From Rhodamnia argentea (lineage: Eukaryota > Streptophyta > Magnoliopsida > Myrtales > Myrtaceae), in assembly GCF_020921035.1 (NCBI RefSeq), contig NC_063151.1, positions 29,084,934 through 29,148,933 of the forward strand: a stretch of DNA of 64,000 nt, read 5' to 3'. The notes under the pieces are model-generated. The model was not told the DNA's origin. It worked only from the letters and a program-made list of their open reading frames with translations, and searched no databases. The number at the start of each line of letters is the position of its first letter. Positions within the stretch are counted from its first letter, which is position 1. Of this stretch, positions 24,201 through 36,798 are shown one piece after another. Made by a program: the position numbers and the translations under genes.

Positions 24201-24640
24201 CAATTTGCCCAAAATGGCAAAATTGTCATTTTCAGAGGTTTAAAGTCCAAAACTAGGAAAATAAGGTCAATCTACCCATTTTCCACTTTTTACGATTTTT
24301 TGGAAATTTTCCAATTTTTTTTATTATTTTTTTACTAGTTTCTAATTTGTTCTTTTTTGCTTTTCTTTTATCCAGGGAAAAGTGAACCGGACCGGGCTTC
24401 CAGTGCTACGAGCCAAGAAACAAGCCTAAAGCCCAAATAGATCTAAACAGAAGAAGGCCCACTTCTAAAAAACCACAGTTAAGTCCAAAGCCAACTTCTC
24501 CACTAAGCCCAATTCGCATGAACTAAAGTCCACAAAACAGCTAAACCTAATGGGGCCCATTTTTCCTTCTATGTTTTTTCCATTGGGCCCAAACCTAACA
24601 CTTGAATTACGGCCCCAAATCTGAATCAATGTCTACTTAT
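21227..24640. other. LPAT upstream region and intergenic DNA
   Basis: The first 0.9 kb is the LPAT promoter side. GA/CT-rich sequence at 21900-22090 could be a leader exon with an intron in between, but no junction can be fixed. From 22130 to 24640 there is no supportable gene. The stretch 23230-24640 has the look of old LTR-retrotransposon DNA (no coding domains seen). The run gggcccaaacctaac-like at 24560-24600 also fits such remains. Confidence 0.45.
22905..23215. mobile_element. Small AT-rich MITE-like fold-back element
   Basis: The left part reads ggcagtgattctaattct and the right part reads agaattgttgtcgtgg, a diverged inverted repeat about 300 bp apart. Inner arms also pair (aaatgattttgattttgatt against aatcaaaatcacatttt). 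No ORF of note. Borders are approximate. Confidence 0.5.
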
Positions 24641-25079
24641 GCCCTGTTTGGTTCAGCATTTGGCCAAGAGACTTTGAGAAAATGCAAATATCTTTGGGCT
24701 AAAGGCCTTTTTCAAAATGCAAGTAGTGTTTGCTAAAGTGTATTTTAAAAACACATTTAAAAAGCAACTTTGATGAAAATGTTGCTTGGTGAAAAATGAA
24801 CTTTGTAAAATATTTTTTTTTTTTGAAAAAAAGGCAGCGGCGGCAGCGACGGGGGCAAGCAAAGGTGAAAAAATTAAAATAATAAAAAAACTAGTTGCAT
24901 TTCGCCAAAGTCCCTTAGCCCAAAGTATCTTTACTTTGGACTAAGGGACTTTGGAGAGCATTTGAGAAGTAATTGCATCTTCCCAAAGTGAGTCAAAAAA
25001 TAAACCAAATGCCATTTGCATTTGGCCAAGGGACTTTAGAACCTCAATGCTCATTTGCAATGCTGAACCAAACAGAGCC
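24641..25079. mobile_element. MITE (hAT-like), second copy of the family at 4003-4635
   Basis: The left end gccctgtttggttcagcatt and right end aatgctgaaccaaacagagc are inverted repeats and match the ends of the 4003-4635 element. The arms fold back on each other (ccaagggactttgg/ccaaagtccctt near 24906-24955). The core is shorter here (about 24830-24860) and less CCG-rich. This copy is the cleaner guide to the family's terminal repeat. Confidence 0.82.
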
Positions 25080-25938
25080 TTAATCAGACCAGCCCTAGGA
25101 TTCCCGTTTTTTTTTTCGAACTTTCGTCTTCTTTTGCCCTTTTTCAGATCGTCTTCTTCCCATGGGATTAACCCAAGGGCTCCTTCACAGAACCGCCTCG
25201 CCAGAGCCACCAATTCGGCGAATTTTTTCTGCGATTTCTACTATTTTGATCCGAGTCTAAGCAAGCGGCAAGCGTAACCGAAGATTAAAGAACTCACCTG
25301 CACACATCCGAACCGTTGGCCATCGTCTGTCGACGTCCGCTAGCTACGGCTTCGACGAGGTTCGGGTGGGGCTCGGTCATAGGTCCTGAGTCGGCGGCGC
25401 GGCGAGGACAGTGGCAATGCGACGATGACACGGCAATCTCCGACGCTGCTCCTCTCTCATTCTAGCAGCCGGACTAGTTCGGCGTCATGGGGGATGGCGG
25501 GAGCCAACATGAGCGTCGGGCCTGACTCAGTGTCGTGGGGATGGCATGTCGGGATGGCGGGCCTCGTTCGACGTGGCGTTGTAGCCAAGGAACCCTCGGT
25601 CTCTCGACTCTCAAAGCAGGCGTCCCCCTCTTTCCATTCTCATCTCTCTGTTTAGCCCCAAAAGAATGGCTTAATCATCTCTCTCTTGAACTCTTGTGGT
25701 ATGAAGCTCCCTGTGCTCTCAACTCTCTGCTTTTTTTTTTTTTTTTTTTGCTTCAGCTGAGCTGAGCCCCCAAGAGCTCCACGAGCTCGCCTCTCTGCTT
25801 CTTCTCTCAACTTGTGGAATCCCAGGAGCTAAACTCTCTCAAACTCAGCCAACTCCCTCCCTCTCTTCCTTTTTGTCTTTTTCTCAGAACACCCAAGAGC
25901 GAGCTCTGCTTCAAGAGCTCCTCACGCTAGAGCTCTTT
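25080..25938. other. Spacer before the copia element
   Basis: It contains pyrimidine-rich runs (25140-25160, 25732-25750) and repeated gagctc-type motifs (25755-25930). ORFs up to 76 codons show no recognisable similarity. No gene is called. Confidence 0.5.
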
Positions 25939-26421
25939 TGTTGGGAAAGATTGCGCCCATTAAGGGCAAAATAAATCCATACATTTATTGTGATAATTCA
26001 TTGCAATTAAGGGGATTTTGTTTCCTTTTCAAAAGAGAGAGAGAGGAGATAGTATATCCTCTTTTAGAGAGTACGTCGTTTTTTGAATCGACCCAAAAAA
26101 CTCTCTCTAAAACTCTCTTGGCGGGAATTCTCTCGAAGAATGATCGATCGGTGGACCCCGATCATTTTCTCATTTGCGATTGAGGCTCTTGATTTGTTGC
26201 TATTAAGGTATGTTCGTTCTATGTGATATACTTCTCCAATCGGTGATTCAATATGATTCTTCGGCATTTGATCTAGTGCAATCCGTGCGTATATGTACGT
26301 ACATGTTGATCAAGATTGTTATTCCGTTATTGTCCGCACGTTACGTTTATGGGTATGTAGATCTATAATTTTTCCGCTGCGTTTATAGATCTGGATTAGC
26401 AATTAGTTGTATTACCCTTCA
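25939..26421 (+). repeat. 5' LTR of the copia element
   Basis: Begins TGTTGGGAAA and ends ACCCTTCA (TG...CA), directly before the primer-binding site. About 483 bp. No matching 3' LTR is seen in the window, so the left border rests on the TG terminus alone. Confidence 0.7.
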
Positions 26422-26422
26422 T

Positions 26423-26440
26423 TGGTATCAAAGTGGTGCT
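26423..26440 (+). other. Primer-binding site (initiator tRNA-Met type) of the copia element
   Basis: tggtatcaaagtggtgct lies next to the LTR end. It resembles the standard TGGTATCAGAGC that pairs with the 3' end of initiator tRNA-Met, with one substitution in the core. Confidence 0.7.
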
Positions 26441-26819
26441 GCTCTTGTTTGCTGATCACGTGTTGTTCAGTAATTGTGATTAGCGTGAAATACCTATTTT
26501 CGTACAATAAAAATCGCTTTTGAATATGGAAAGAAACGGACTCGTCAAAACGAGAATTTCGAGGGGTCGACGACCACCGGAGGAGGCCGAACGGAGCCAC
26601 ACATGCCGATGAAGCTCGCCGCATGTGGGCTTCACACGTCGCGTGCCGCGCACGCTCCATGTGCGACGCACGCCTCGCCCGTGTGGAGCCGATGTCTAGG
26701 TGACGTCGGCGGGTCGGGTTCTGAACCTATCAATGACCCAGTCTTTTATTATTATTATTATTATTAAAAATATATATTAAAAAAATTAAAATTAAAATTA
26801 AATTACTTTTAAAAATTTA

Positions 26820-26980
26820 TAATTTGGTCCCCGAACTTTTTGAAAAATGTAATTTGGTCCCCGTACTTTCTGAACTATTTGAAAATTGCAATTTGATCCC
26901 CGAACGTTTTGAAAATTACAATTTGGTCCCCGAATTTTTTTAAAATTGTGATTTGGTCCTTGATTTTTTAGAAAATTACT
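26820..26980. repeat. Short tandem repeat of aatttggtccccgaa units in the copia leader
   Basis: Five to six imperfect units of about 30 bp, each with the core aatttggtccccgaacttt followed by ttgaaaat. They lie between the primer-binding site and the gag remains. Confidence 0.65.
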
Positions 26981-29900
26981 TTTTGACCACATTATATACC
27001 AGATGTCTTGTGAATTCTCATTGGCATTCACAGTTGTATCATGGATTATGAGTAATCCCCTTTTTGTCTCCGTATTCGTTACAAAAATAATGGTAGAACT
27101 GTGGCGCACTCCCCAAGCTGTTAAAACAAGAACCCATAAATAAAAACTTAAGGGTTTGCGGCGTGAAATGGAAGCCATAACCTTGGATGGGAGGACTGAA
27201 TTGATTAACCATGTCATCAACTTCAATGAGAAGTTACAAGATGTCATCTAGGCAGGTGGTTGTATAAAAGAGTTTGATAACATTGTTGCTTTTAGTGATA
27301 GTCTACCGGAAAGTTAAATGAACTTTCTTCAAGCTCTCTGGGAGTGGAAAGGTCATCCGGATTATGATGAGCTTATTGAAGCCTTTATAAGGGAGGATAT
27401 TAAGATTCGGGTGTCCGGGACGTCGACCCTTTCTGCAAACACCACCCGACGCATGAGTGTGCCTTGGCGCAAGTTAAAAGGACTTGCTCAGGCCATTGTC
27501 CTTTGGCGTATTTCAAACACAAAGCTTCCAAAACATTTTTACAAGGCTTTACTGGTCTATAAGAAAAAAAATTGTACGTTGAAGCATTCTTTCTATTTAT
27601 GCTGCCTGGTAATGGGACCCTTTGTCTTTCGGTTTGATGATTGTTTACTCCAACATTATTTTTTATTTTTTACTTGAACTGGTTTAATGGATATTTTCAG
27701 TAATGAATAATAAATGGCAGCTATTATTGATTATATTACTTTTGTCATAGTTATTCTTTTATCCATATATGTTCAAGTGGGAGTTCGATTAGTTTGTGTA
27801 ACTATTAAATGAACTCGATTTATATAAATAATTATGTTAACGGTAATTGTAAAGTGGGCTTTTTGGACGAGGATTGGGAACGTAATGAACTTTCAAATCT
27901 TAAGGTCTTTTGTGAAACTATTCATTAACATAATTAGTTAGCATAAATCTTTATGTATAAATGTTAGGCATTAAAAAATTTGTGCAAATAGTGTCTAAAG
28001 AACTTTGTGTTCTTATATAATGACTTCAGCGATAGAGAATATCGTAGCTGAGTTGAACAAAGGAGAGAAACTTAATGGCGAAAATTATGAGATTTGACGC
28101 ATGAAAATCCAATAAGTGCTAGAGGAGCCAAAAAGCACTGGAAACCCTTAACAAAGTTATGGATGAACCTGAAGAGAGTACCGGTGCACAACATCGGAGA
28201 GATAAAAATGTTTTTTTTTTATAAATGCTTTTACTGCTTGAAAAAAGAAAAACTCTCTTGCTCGCATTACTTTGCTGAGCAGCATGGAGAACGACATAAT
28301 GAGACGATTCGGGCGGTTTGATAACGCCAAGGATACGTGGGATGCATTGAAGGCCATGTTTGGTCAAACTTCGGTGACCAAATTAAGATAGTTCACTATA
28401 AGGTTCAATTAATATAAGATGCCTCATGGCCAAAATATGAAGCAACATCCGAGGCGGATGTCGAATATGATAAGTAAATTGTTTGATCTTGACACATATT
28501 AATTGACAAGCAATAGGTGCAAGCGGCTATACGCTCTTTGCCTCATAGCCGGAAGAATATGAAAATCCACTTAACTCACAATAATAACATCAAAACCTTT
28601 GAGGATGTGATGCGGCATCTTAAGCCAGAAGAGGATCGCCTCCCGACGGCTAAACTACAAGCATATATTTATTATGCAGCTTCTAGCTCACATGGAGCCG
28701 TAGGCTCCAAGCGCAAGCATCCGGGTGGTTTTAAGAAGTAAAAGGGAAAAGGAGCGGAGCCTTCGGGGAAGAAACCTAAGACCAACCAATCGAAGAAAGG
28801 AAAGCGTCCTTTCAAGAAGAACATTTCAAGGGTGAAGTGTTTTAATTGTGGCAACAAATGACACTTCGCTTGCCACTGCGCTAAGCTGAAGAATATAGAA
28901 ACCTTGTATACACTTGTGAGTGTTTCTTATGTTTCTAATTCAGTATTTTTAACTGAATCTCATCCTTTTGTGGATTGTAAACTCGGGCACGACAGATCAT
29001 GTAGCGAAAGACCGAGGAGCCTTCGCGAAATTTCGAAGAGTTTTGCATAGAGCAAAATGGATATATGTGGGAAATAACTCCATAGCAGAGGTGAAAGGCA
29101 TTGGCACCTGCCAATTGAGCATGTGAGGTGATCGTACCTTGTTCCTACATGACATATTATATGATCTAGAAATTTGTCTTAATTTAGTATCGGTGTTGGT
29201 GTTGGTCAAGCATGGTTTTAGTCTGAATTTCCATAATTATTGTGTTGTTTTGTTTTTGGGAACAAGTCAGTATGGTTCTGGTTATTTTCTGGATGGTTTT
29301 ATCGTTCGGATGTTAATAACAAGTATAATCAATATAAGTTGTTCCATATTTACATCTTCCAATTCTAATGATGTGAATGTATGACATGCTAGAGTCGGTC
29401 ATATTGGCCAAGAACGAATGAATAGATTAGCCAAAGAGGGCTTGTTAGGCAATATTGAAAAAGTTGATTTGCCTATCTATTAGCATTGCCTAGCGGGAAA
29501 AACAACATGAAAGCCATTTGAAAAAGGGAATAGAGCTGAGTTTCTGTTGTAATTAATCCATTCCGACATATGTGGTCCAATAAATGTGAAAGCAAGATAT
29601 TGGGTTATTTATTTCATCACTTTTATAAACGATTATGCTCAATTTGGATATGTCTTATTTGATTTCTCACATATCTAAAGGCTGAAGCATTGTGTTGCTT
29701 TAAGAAGTTTATGACCTTAGTGGAAAATCAATTGGATAAGAAAATAAAAACATTGAGATTCGATTAAGGTTGAGAATACCTATCCGATCAATTTATAGAT
29801 TTGTGAGATGAAAAAGGAATAGAAAGACAGTCGTTTATTCCATACACTCATCAACAAAACGATGTTGCATGGAGAAGAAATAGAACCCTATTGGAAATGG

Positions 29901-31649
29901 TTAGGTATATGATGGCGCAAGCTAACTTACCAATTACTTTTTGGGGTGATGCTTTGTTAACATATACTTAACCGAGTGCCTTCTCAATTAGTTACCTCCA
30001 CTCCCTATGACTTATGGACGGATCAAAAACCCGATTTGAGCTTCCCGAAACCTTGGGGTTGCACAACCTATACTCATGAATCGTCCCACAAGTATGGAAA
30101 ATTAGGTCTTAGAGGCAAGAAGAACATCTTCATAAGATTATGAGAAAACTCAAAAGGATATGTATTTATAGATGAGCAGGAAAGTGAAGTATAACTGAAT
30201 TCGAATCACGAGATGTCACATTCTAGAGAACGAGTTTCATAAAAAGAGAGAAATAGGTAAAGACAACTCCCTATTCGAGACATTAGATAATGACAATGAT
30301 GAAAGTGGGAACAATGTGAGAAGTGGGGAATTTGTTTCAAACCGGTCTCAACTGCAACCACTTGATGAGGAAATGTCGTCGTTATCCGATCCGAGTGGAA
30401 GCGTAATGGAGAACGAAGTATCTAGGGTACAATCTTCTTCATGATGAGCAAGTCACAAAAGCATTCCCCGTTAACGCTTGGAGATTGAAGGGGAAACTTT
30501 CATGATTGCTCCACAAATTCAAAATAAACCAAGGAATGTAAATGAGGTCTGTCTTGCCATGACAAGAAAAAGTAGATACATGCAATGGAAGAAAAGATAG
30601 AGTCAATGAAATCAAATCAAGTTTAAAAACTGGTTGATCTTCATAAAAGACGTGAAGCCATTGGGAACAAATGAGTTCTCAAAATAAAGCGAAAGACTAA
30701 TAGCTTAATTGAAAAATATGAGACTTGCCTCGTGGCAAAAGAATATAATCAATAGGAAGGAATTGATTATGAGGAAACTTTTTCTCTTGTATTTACCTCA
30801 ATTCGTCTTATTTTGGCAATAGTAGCAAGTATGGATCTTGAATTACATTAAATAGGTGTAAAAATTGCTTTTCTCAATAAAGAATTAGAAAAAGAATTAT
30901 ATATGCGACAACCCATTGGGTTTATTACAGAAGGTCAAGAACAAAAGTTATATCGGCTTCTAAGATCGATATATGGCCTTAAGCGATCTTCGAGACAATG
31001 GTATATGCACTTTCATAATGCTGTAGTGGCATATGATTTTACAATGATTGATGAGGATCATTGCGTATGTATCAAAAGATTATTTTGTGATCTTATCATT
31101 ATATATTGATAAAATACTTATTGCTAGAAGTAATACGAAGTTTGTTAATGCAATCAATAATTTGTTATGTTCCAATTTTGAAATAAAAGATATGGGTGAA
31201 TCTACATATATTCTTGAAGTTAAGATTTCAAGATATTATTCAAAGAGATTGTGATCTCTTTCACAAGAGATAAAGTCATTAAATAATTCCGTATGCAATA
31301 CAGTAAACCCAAAGATACTCCTATTGCAAGAGATGAAGGTCTGAGCCGCAAAATGTGTCATGAGACTCCACAAGCTAATGAAGAAATGGAAAGTGTTCTA
31401 TATGCTAGTGTTGTAGGAAGCTTAATGTACGCTATGAGGTGTACAAAACCTGATATTTGTTATGCAATTGGAATAGTAAGTAGGTACTAATCCAATCCAG
31501 GTTAAACATATTGGATTGTCGTCAAGATAATCCTGAGATATCCGAAAAGTCTTGTCGATTTTTTACTGAGTTATCAAGGTAGAAATCTGCGCTTTGAAAG
31601 TTATACTGATGTCGATCGAAGAAGAGGTTTATATGAGAAGAAATTTACC

Positions 31650-32548
31650 TCTAGGTTTGTATTCTTATGCAGTAAGATAAGTAAAGTGCTTTTGAATTCA
31701 AAGCTTCTCTTTTGGATAATTCAGTGAATCTGAATTTTTGCTCTCCAGAAGCTTCTTTCTTTGATGGGGAAGCTATATGATTTGCTCCATTTTGCACGAC
31801 ATCCCACATCGGTGGATCCGTTGACTTGATAAATACTTTCATCTTGTTCTTCCAGATGTTGTAGTCTTTTCCATCAAAATATGAAGGTCTTGTCTTGCTT
31901 TGTCCTTCTACAATTCATGCTCTAAGAATACTAGCCATTAAAGATCGTGAGCTCATACGTACACACTTTAAATAACAAGCCTTTGGCTCTGCTATCAATT
32001 GATGTTTTGGCTAGACCTAACACCTAAAGAGGCTGAATAGGTGTTTGTAATCAAACTCAAAAAATTAATCCGAAAATAAGATAACCAAGTTTGATAAGAG
32101 CAATAGTAATCAGCAAAACAATGCAATGTTTCTACCAAACAATTGATAGAGGCAAGTAAAGAGTAGAAGACAATGCATAAGAGATTATAATGGTTCGGCT
32201 TTTGGTAAGCCTGCGTCCACTCTCCCATACTAACAATCTACTGGTTGGATTCCACTAAATACTTCCTCGTAAAGGTATGATTGTTTGACCACAAGTACTT
32301 CCTCAGAAGTGAGTGTTGCCTCTGTCAAGGCCGTCTTTCTCTACACATTTGACTCTGTATACATCTCTTACAAGATCTCAAGTAAACGCTCAAGTAGATG
32401 ATTTGAATGAGTAAAGCTCTCTTGAAACAAGGACGATGAACACACAATCTCTCTCACCGGTCTTCAATAGATCCTCATTGTATGGATCAAAGTCTTTTCA
32501 ATAGACTGAATTTTGTTTATTTCAAAATTAATTACATTTTTCTCAACA
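31650..32548 (-). mobile_element. Fragment of a second copia element: 5' LTR, primer-binding site and gag start
   Basis: Read on minus: an LTR at 32548-32003 (starts TGTTGAGAAAA, ends CCAAAACA), then a primer-binding site near 31985-32002 (ttgatagcagagc-like). Next comes the gag N-terminus of the UBN2/DUF4219 kind (SYFDGKDYNIWKNKMK, then STDPPMWDVVQNG, about 31890-31750). The element stops at about 31645, where the plus-strand copia ends, making a head-to-head junction. Gag is not the same family as in the plus-strand element. LTR termini are inferred from TG/CA and the primer-site position. Confidence 0.72.
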
Positions 32549-32734
32549 GATTGCGCCCGTGATGTTTTTGATTTATCTTGTCCTTGGTAATTTTGGTGCG
32601 CTGCTCCTCTGAAAAATGAAAATTTTCCTCTCCTTGAAAGCCGCTCCTTTGATCCAAACAAGGCCGTGACCCGTGAGAACCTTCTCTATCAATTTTTTTT
32701 TTTTTTTTGTCAATCTTCTCTATACGTTAAAAGG

Positions 32735-32771
<37 letters not shown>

Positions 32772-33572
32772 CCCAAAGATGGCGATCCTCTCTTGTCGTT
32801 GTCATCAGAACCCGGTTCGGCCATTTGGCAAAAGCGATACCGGGAGAGTTTTGAACAATTCGCTCCATCTTTTCCGCCCTACTTTTTCTCTAGACTTAAA
32901 CCAAGAGCGTCACAGGAGCCTCGTTGAGGAGGTTGGTTGACATCTGGTGAAATTGGTTCGACGGCAAAGATTCCAACTCCGTAACCATCTCGTGATAATT
33001 TAAGCTCGAGATCCATCGTCGAATTCCATCGAATTCGACGACAAGCCGGTACTAAAAGTGATGATGGAGTATTAAGCGATATCGTAATGGAGAAGGGTTT
33101 TGGCTAGAATGATGGAATTTGCACTAGGGTGGTAAGACAAGGAAATGGCAAGTGAGCAATGCAAATTCGTTCGTTTGGGAAGCCAGCGGAAGATAGGAGG
33201 AACTCGGATGATTGGATAGCAAATTAAATATTCCCAAAAATGACCCCATTTTCCTTTTTCTCTTATTTTGAAAAAGATTAAAAAAAGGGGTAAAAGTGTA
33301 ATTGTGTATAAAAAAATATTTGTTTCCACCCTACTTTTCCTCCCTTTCCCAGCAAGATATTTTCTTTTTCCTATATATCCATCGCCCTCATTTTACATAC
33401 CAATTTTTTCCTTCACCTCTCAATTTGTTCGCCTTCATTTCCCTTTGACAACCTTAAATTGTTTCCCAACTTAATGTAAGAGCACACAACCTGCGAAGTA
33501 TTAACTGCTAGACGTGAAAAATCAGCTCCTCACTAATTTCGAATTATTTCCAAAGATTAATTTAGGACAAGA

Positions 33573-33614
<42 letters not shown>

Positions 33615-33858
33615 GAAGGAAACGTGCAGTCCATAACATAACCATCACTTAACAAAACAGTGTTTTTTTTTTTTTCACATGTTCTGTACACCAAACTGCA
33701 AAAAAACCCAGAAAAAGAATATGAATTTCCCCAAGATCACAATCGATAAAAAGAATTTAATTCATCCTTATGTGCATCTTCTAGTACAAAAAGAACGACG
33801 AAAAAAGAAAGTCAAAAATCTCCCTCTGCATCTACCAGTTTCGCATGAAATCACAAAG
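32549..33858. other. Intergenic DNA with GA microsatellites
   Basis: (GA)n runs at 32740-32768 and 33571-33611, and a poly-T run at 32694-32708. The part nearest 33858 is probably the 3' UTR of the small minus-strand gene. Nothing else is recognisable. Confidence 0.55.
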
Positions 33859-34245
33859 CTAATTGACCTCAGGGATGCTCTTCAACGCCGGCCTCCAGGA
33901 CCTCTGCCCCGTCTCGAACCGGTCGCTCGCAGTCATCGCCATCAGCTGCGAAACCAGTTGCTGCACGGGCTTCGCCTCCTCGGCCCCCGGCTTCCCCAAC
34001 AGCTCCTCCAGCTGCCTCTTCGTGATCCTTATCTTCACCTCGTTCCTTGCCGGCGCCGCCACCGACGGCACCTCCGCATTGCTCGACCGGTGCCGCCTGC
34101 TCTTCTCAAGGAGCTCCTCTGTCTCCTCCGCTTCCACAGCCACCGCAACGTCTCTGCCGCCCCTCTCAGGCGCCGAGAACAGCCCGTCCTCCCAGTCGTC
34201 GCCGCCCCATTGCATCGGAGACTCGTGCCTGATGCAGTTCCCCAT
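33859..34245 (-). CDS. Small MGNC-type plant protein, probable N-myristoylation
   Basis: Single exon, 128 aa, ATG at 34245. The N-terminus MGNCIRHESP has Gly2 and Cys4, the usual signature for N-myristoylation plus palmitoylation, so plasma-membrane attachment is likely. Next come QWGGDDWEDG and an acidic/Arg-rich middle. The C-terminal half has KIRITKRQLEELLG (about 70-84) and VQQLVSQLMA. Plant genomes hold several short proteins with this MGNC start and KI(R/K)ITK..LE.LL block; I do not know a demonstrated function. The coding DNA is GC-rich compared with its surroundings, as expected for a real intronless gene. Opposite-strand ORFs of 160-206 codons over the same DNA come from this composition. 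A TTATTTAA motif at 34345-34352 on minus could be the TATA box. Confidence 0.8.
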   Translation of the reverse strand: MGNCIRHESPMQWGGDDWEDGLFSAPERGGRDVAVAVEAEETEELLEKSRRHRSSNAEVPSVAAPARNEVKIRITKRQLEELLGKPGAEEAKPVQQLVSQLMAMTASDRFETGQRSWRPALKSIPEVN

Positions 34246-34352
34246 TGGATCGTTATTCTCTTTCTGTTTGTTTCTGAAATGGTCGATAGTTGTTGGTGAA
34301 GCGAAGAAGAGATCAAGATTTTGGGAATGGAGGAGGAGTGGGTGTTAAATAA

Positions 34353-34353
<1 letters not shown>

Positions 34354-34387
<34 letters not shown>
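34354..34387. repeat. (GA)n microsatellite upstream of the MGNC gene
   Basis: About 16 GA units (CT on the gene's strand), just upstream of its TATA-like motif. Confidence 0.85.
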
Positions 34388-34391
<4 letters not shown>

Positions 34392-34399
34392 AATTGAAC

Positions 34400-36798
34400 A
34401 TGACGATGACGGGGGGTCAAACCTAATTTGTTGCCACGTCGGACGAACTCGTCCGACGTGGCAGGTGAGGAGGTGGGGTTGACCTCATCCACCACCAACT
34501 AATCTGGGAGGCGCTTGCCCTTTGCATGTGATGGACAGCGTTGGTAGCTTGTGGGGAGCTGTCGGTGAAGATAGCTAGCTCGGCTCGGATAGGCTCGGCT
34601 TGAGCCGTTTCAGTTATTGCCGTTGGCCCTGCTGTCTCGGTCGCTTCGCCAGTGCGACACGGACCTACACAGAGATAATAAAATTATTTCCGTCCGTCCA
34701 CGCCAATCATCATAATAAATGAGAAATTCTCATTTGAATTCGAACTTACGATTGAATAGTGCAATCATGGCCGTCGAATTTTATGAAAATCGCGTGATGT
34801 GAAGATGTGATTAAACCTTATTTATTGTTAATCGGGTTCATATCTCTCACATAAAGTATTATTATTTAGATTAAACTAATGAAATTTATCCCATTTGACA
34901 CGTAATGATTGAATTAGCAAGAGTGAATAAAACTATCTTGCTCTAAAAGTATCAAGTCTCGTTTTGTAAATGTTCCATTATCAATTTGCTTTTGGGAATT
35001 ACATTCAGTTGCATACAAATTTTTCCTCTCTCCACAATAAAATGATTTCTCAATATTTTTGTGGTTGTAGCGTGATTAGGAACATAATCAAGCCAAATCG
35101 ACGTACTTTTAATACTCAAACTTGACAAGACTTCAATAAGTAAGCCTAGATCTTCCGGTTCCTATAAAACCAGCTAGGTAATCCCACTTAGCTTGACCAA
35201 ATTATTATGATAGCTCAAAATCAATTTCAAAAGCGTTGAATTCAATACTCAAAGTACTCATCCGACGCTATAGATTCATTTGGATTGGTTTTTCATTTTT
35301 CCTTTTTTTTTTTTTTTTGATTTTGCGGCGCATGCATATTAACCTCCTTCGTAGCACATTGACATGCCAATTTGCATAGCTATTTTCATCGTATTCTCAA
35401 TTTTGACTGAAAAGTAAAAAAAGTAAAAAAGTTATTAACTTTTTCTAAGCCAAGTGGATGGCTCGACAGCCATGGTCACGGCGCAGAGCATAAAGCTATC
35501 AACCGTGCGAGCAGCTCCACAGGCACGTGTGAAAAGGGCTAGCGAAGAGAATCTGCGTCGTGTGAACGCGAATTGGCAAACGGGATCTTTCCCTCCGCGG
35601 CATTTATTCCTTTCACACACGCTTGTGGAGTCGTCTAAAACCGGCTTGATAATGACATCATTAATTGTTCAACAAAAAGAAAAATGACATCATTAATTGT
35701 CAAAATCCTAACCTAATCTTATCCAGGTTTGTACTAATTACGTACTTCAATTATCATTGTGGCCGTAATCATTCGGTCTTTATTGCTGCTAATACCCGCA
35801 TCAGGATCAAATTAAAAAAAAAAAATGAAAGTTTCCCAAATTTTATGCGATTGCATTTGAATCGAACTTGTATGATTTCGAGATTCCAGAGTGCAAATAC
35901 GAACTAATAGTGAGGCCGCACGTTTGTTTCGCATAAAACTTCAATATAAAAGAAAATATTTTTCGAAAAATCATTTTTGAGAAATTTATTTCTCATTTTC
36001 GGATTAGGGAATTCATCATCTTAACTTTAAGGGTGCAGATTTCTTTGATCATAAGTGATTTTCTGTTGACTGATAATTGTCTAGCAAATCAAGCACGTGA
36101 AAGTATAGAAAATTAATTCACGCAAATATTTTTTTTCCAGTCAAACGAAGGTATCCTAAATCAATCACGAAAGGCTTCGTAATATCAACTTGCCCAATGA
36201 ACTAATTCAAGAAGTTTTCCTTTTCCCCCAAAAAAAGTCAAAGACCGAGAGTTCTTGGACATGGCCCAATAACTTATTATTTGCTAGAAGGACGACACAT
36301 GCGCCCTCCAAACTCGGGAATAGACCTCCCATGCAGTCAATTGAGATATTTACCTTGCACAACGCGAGACCCTAAAGCCTAATTTTACGCAATCGGTTGA
36401 GTTCTGACCGTAAATTCAAGAAGTAATTCGTAACGAATTCTCCAATTCTAACCCCGAATGGTCCATCTTTGACCAGATTCATGAGGTAGGCTTAAATTGG
36501 TATTTCGAAAAAACGAGTCCCCGATGCCGCCAGATCGATACATTAAGGAAAATCCGAAAAAAATAAATAAATGAATTGGTGAGGTGGGTGCCATATACGA
36601 AACTAAGTAGCGTCCCCAAGTGACATGTCGGAAGTGCCCATTATGCTCTCTGGAAAAAAAAAAAGTTGGTGGCGTCTCTAGTGTCTAAGTCACCAACCTT
36701 TTTGATCGCATCCTCACCCGTCGCTTTCGTCGCATGCAACGCGGAAATTAGAGACAATGGGTGGCCCAAGCTAAACATGGCCACGTTCCAAATTCGAA
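34400..36798. other. Intergenic DNA, no gene seen
   Basis: AT-rich, with only short ORFs of no recognisable similarity and one poly-T run (35305-35320). No RNA gene or transposon end was identified. Confidence 0.55.

Larger units (their letters stand above)
25939..31640 (+). mobile_element. Decayed Ty1/copia LTR retrotransposon (3' end missing)
   Basis: The 5' LTR (25939-26421) and primer-binding site are followed by a long leader, then by polyprotein remains in the copia order: gag start at 28020 (MTSAIENIVAELNKGEKLNG), zinc knuckle at 28838-28879 (CFNCGNK, stop, HFACHC), protease/pre-integrase, integrase (HSDICGP near 29559), reverse transcriptase (30780-31250, with LYRLLRSIYGLK and EIKDMGES) and the RT/RNase H connection (VVGSLMYAMRCTKPDICYAI, 31411-31470). 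RNase H breaks off near 31610. Stops and frameshifts are numerous, including TGA inside the zinc knuckle. The catalytic YVDD box reads YIDK, losing an essential aspartate. No 3' LTR follows; the sequence runs into another element in opposite orientation. A second gag-like patch at 27150-27450 suggests a nested or recombined piece. It is inactive. Confidence 0.88.

Noticed and set aside
33679..34348. Plus-strand ORFs of 206 and 161 codons opposite the MGNC gene
   Set aside because: Shadows of GC-rich coding DNA; the minus frame has a proper ATG, the MGNC signature and conserved-looking blocks, while these are Arg/Pro/Ser-rich without similarity.
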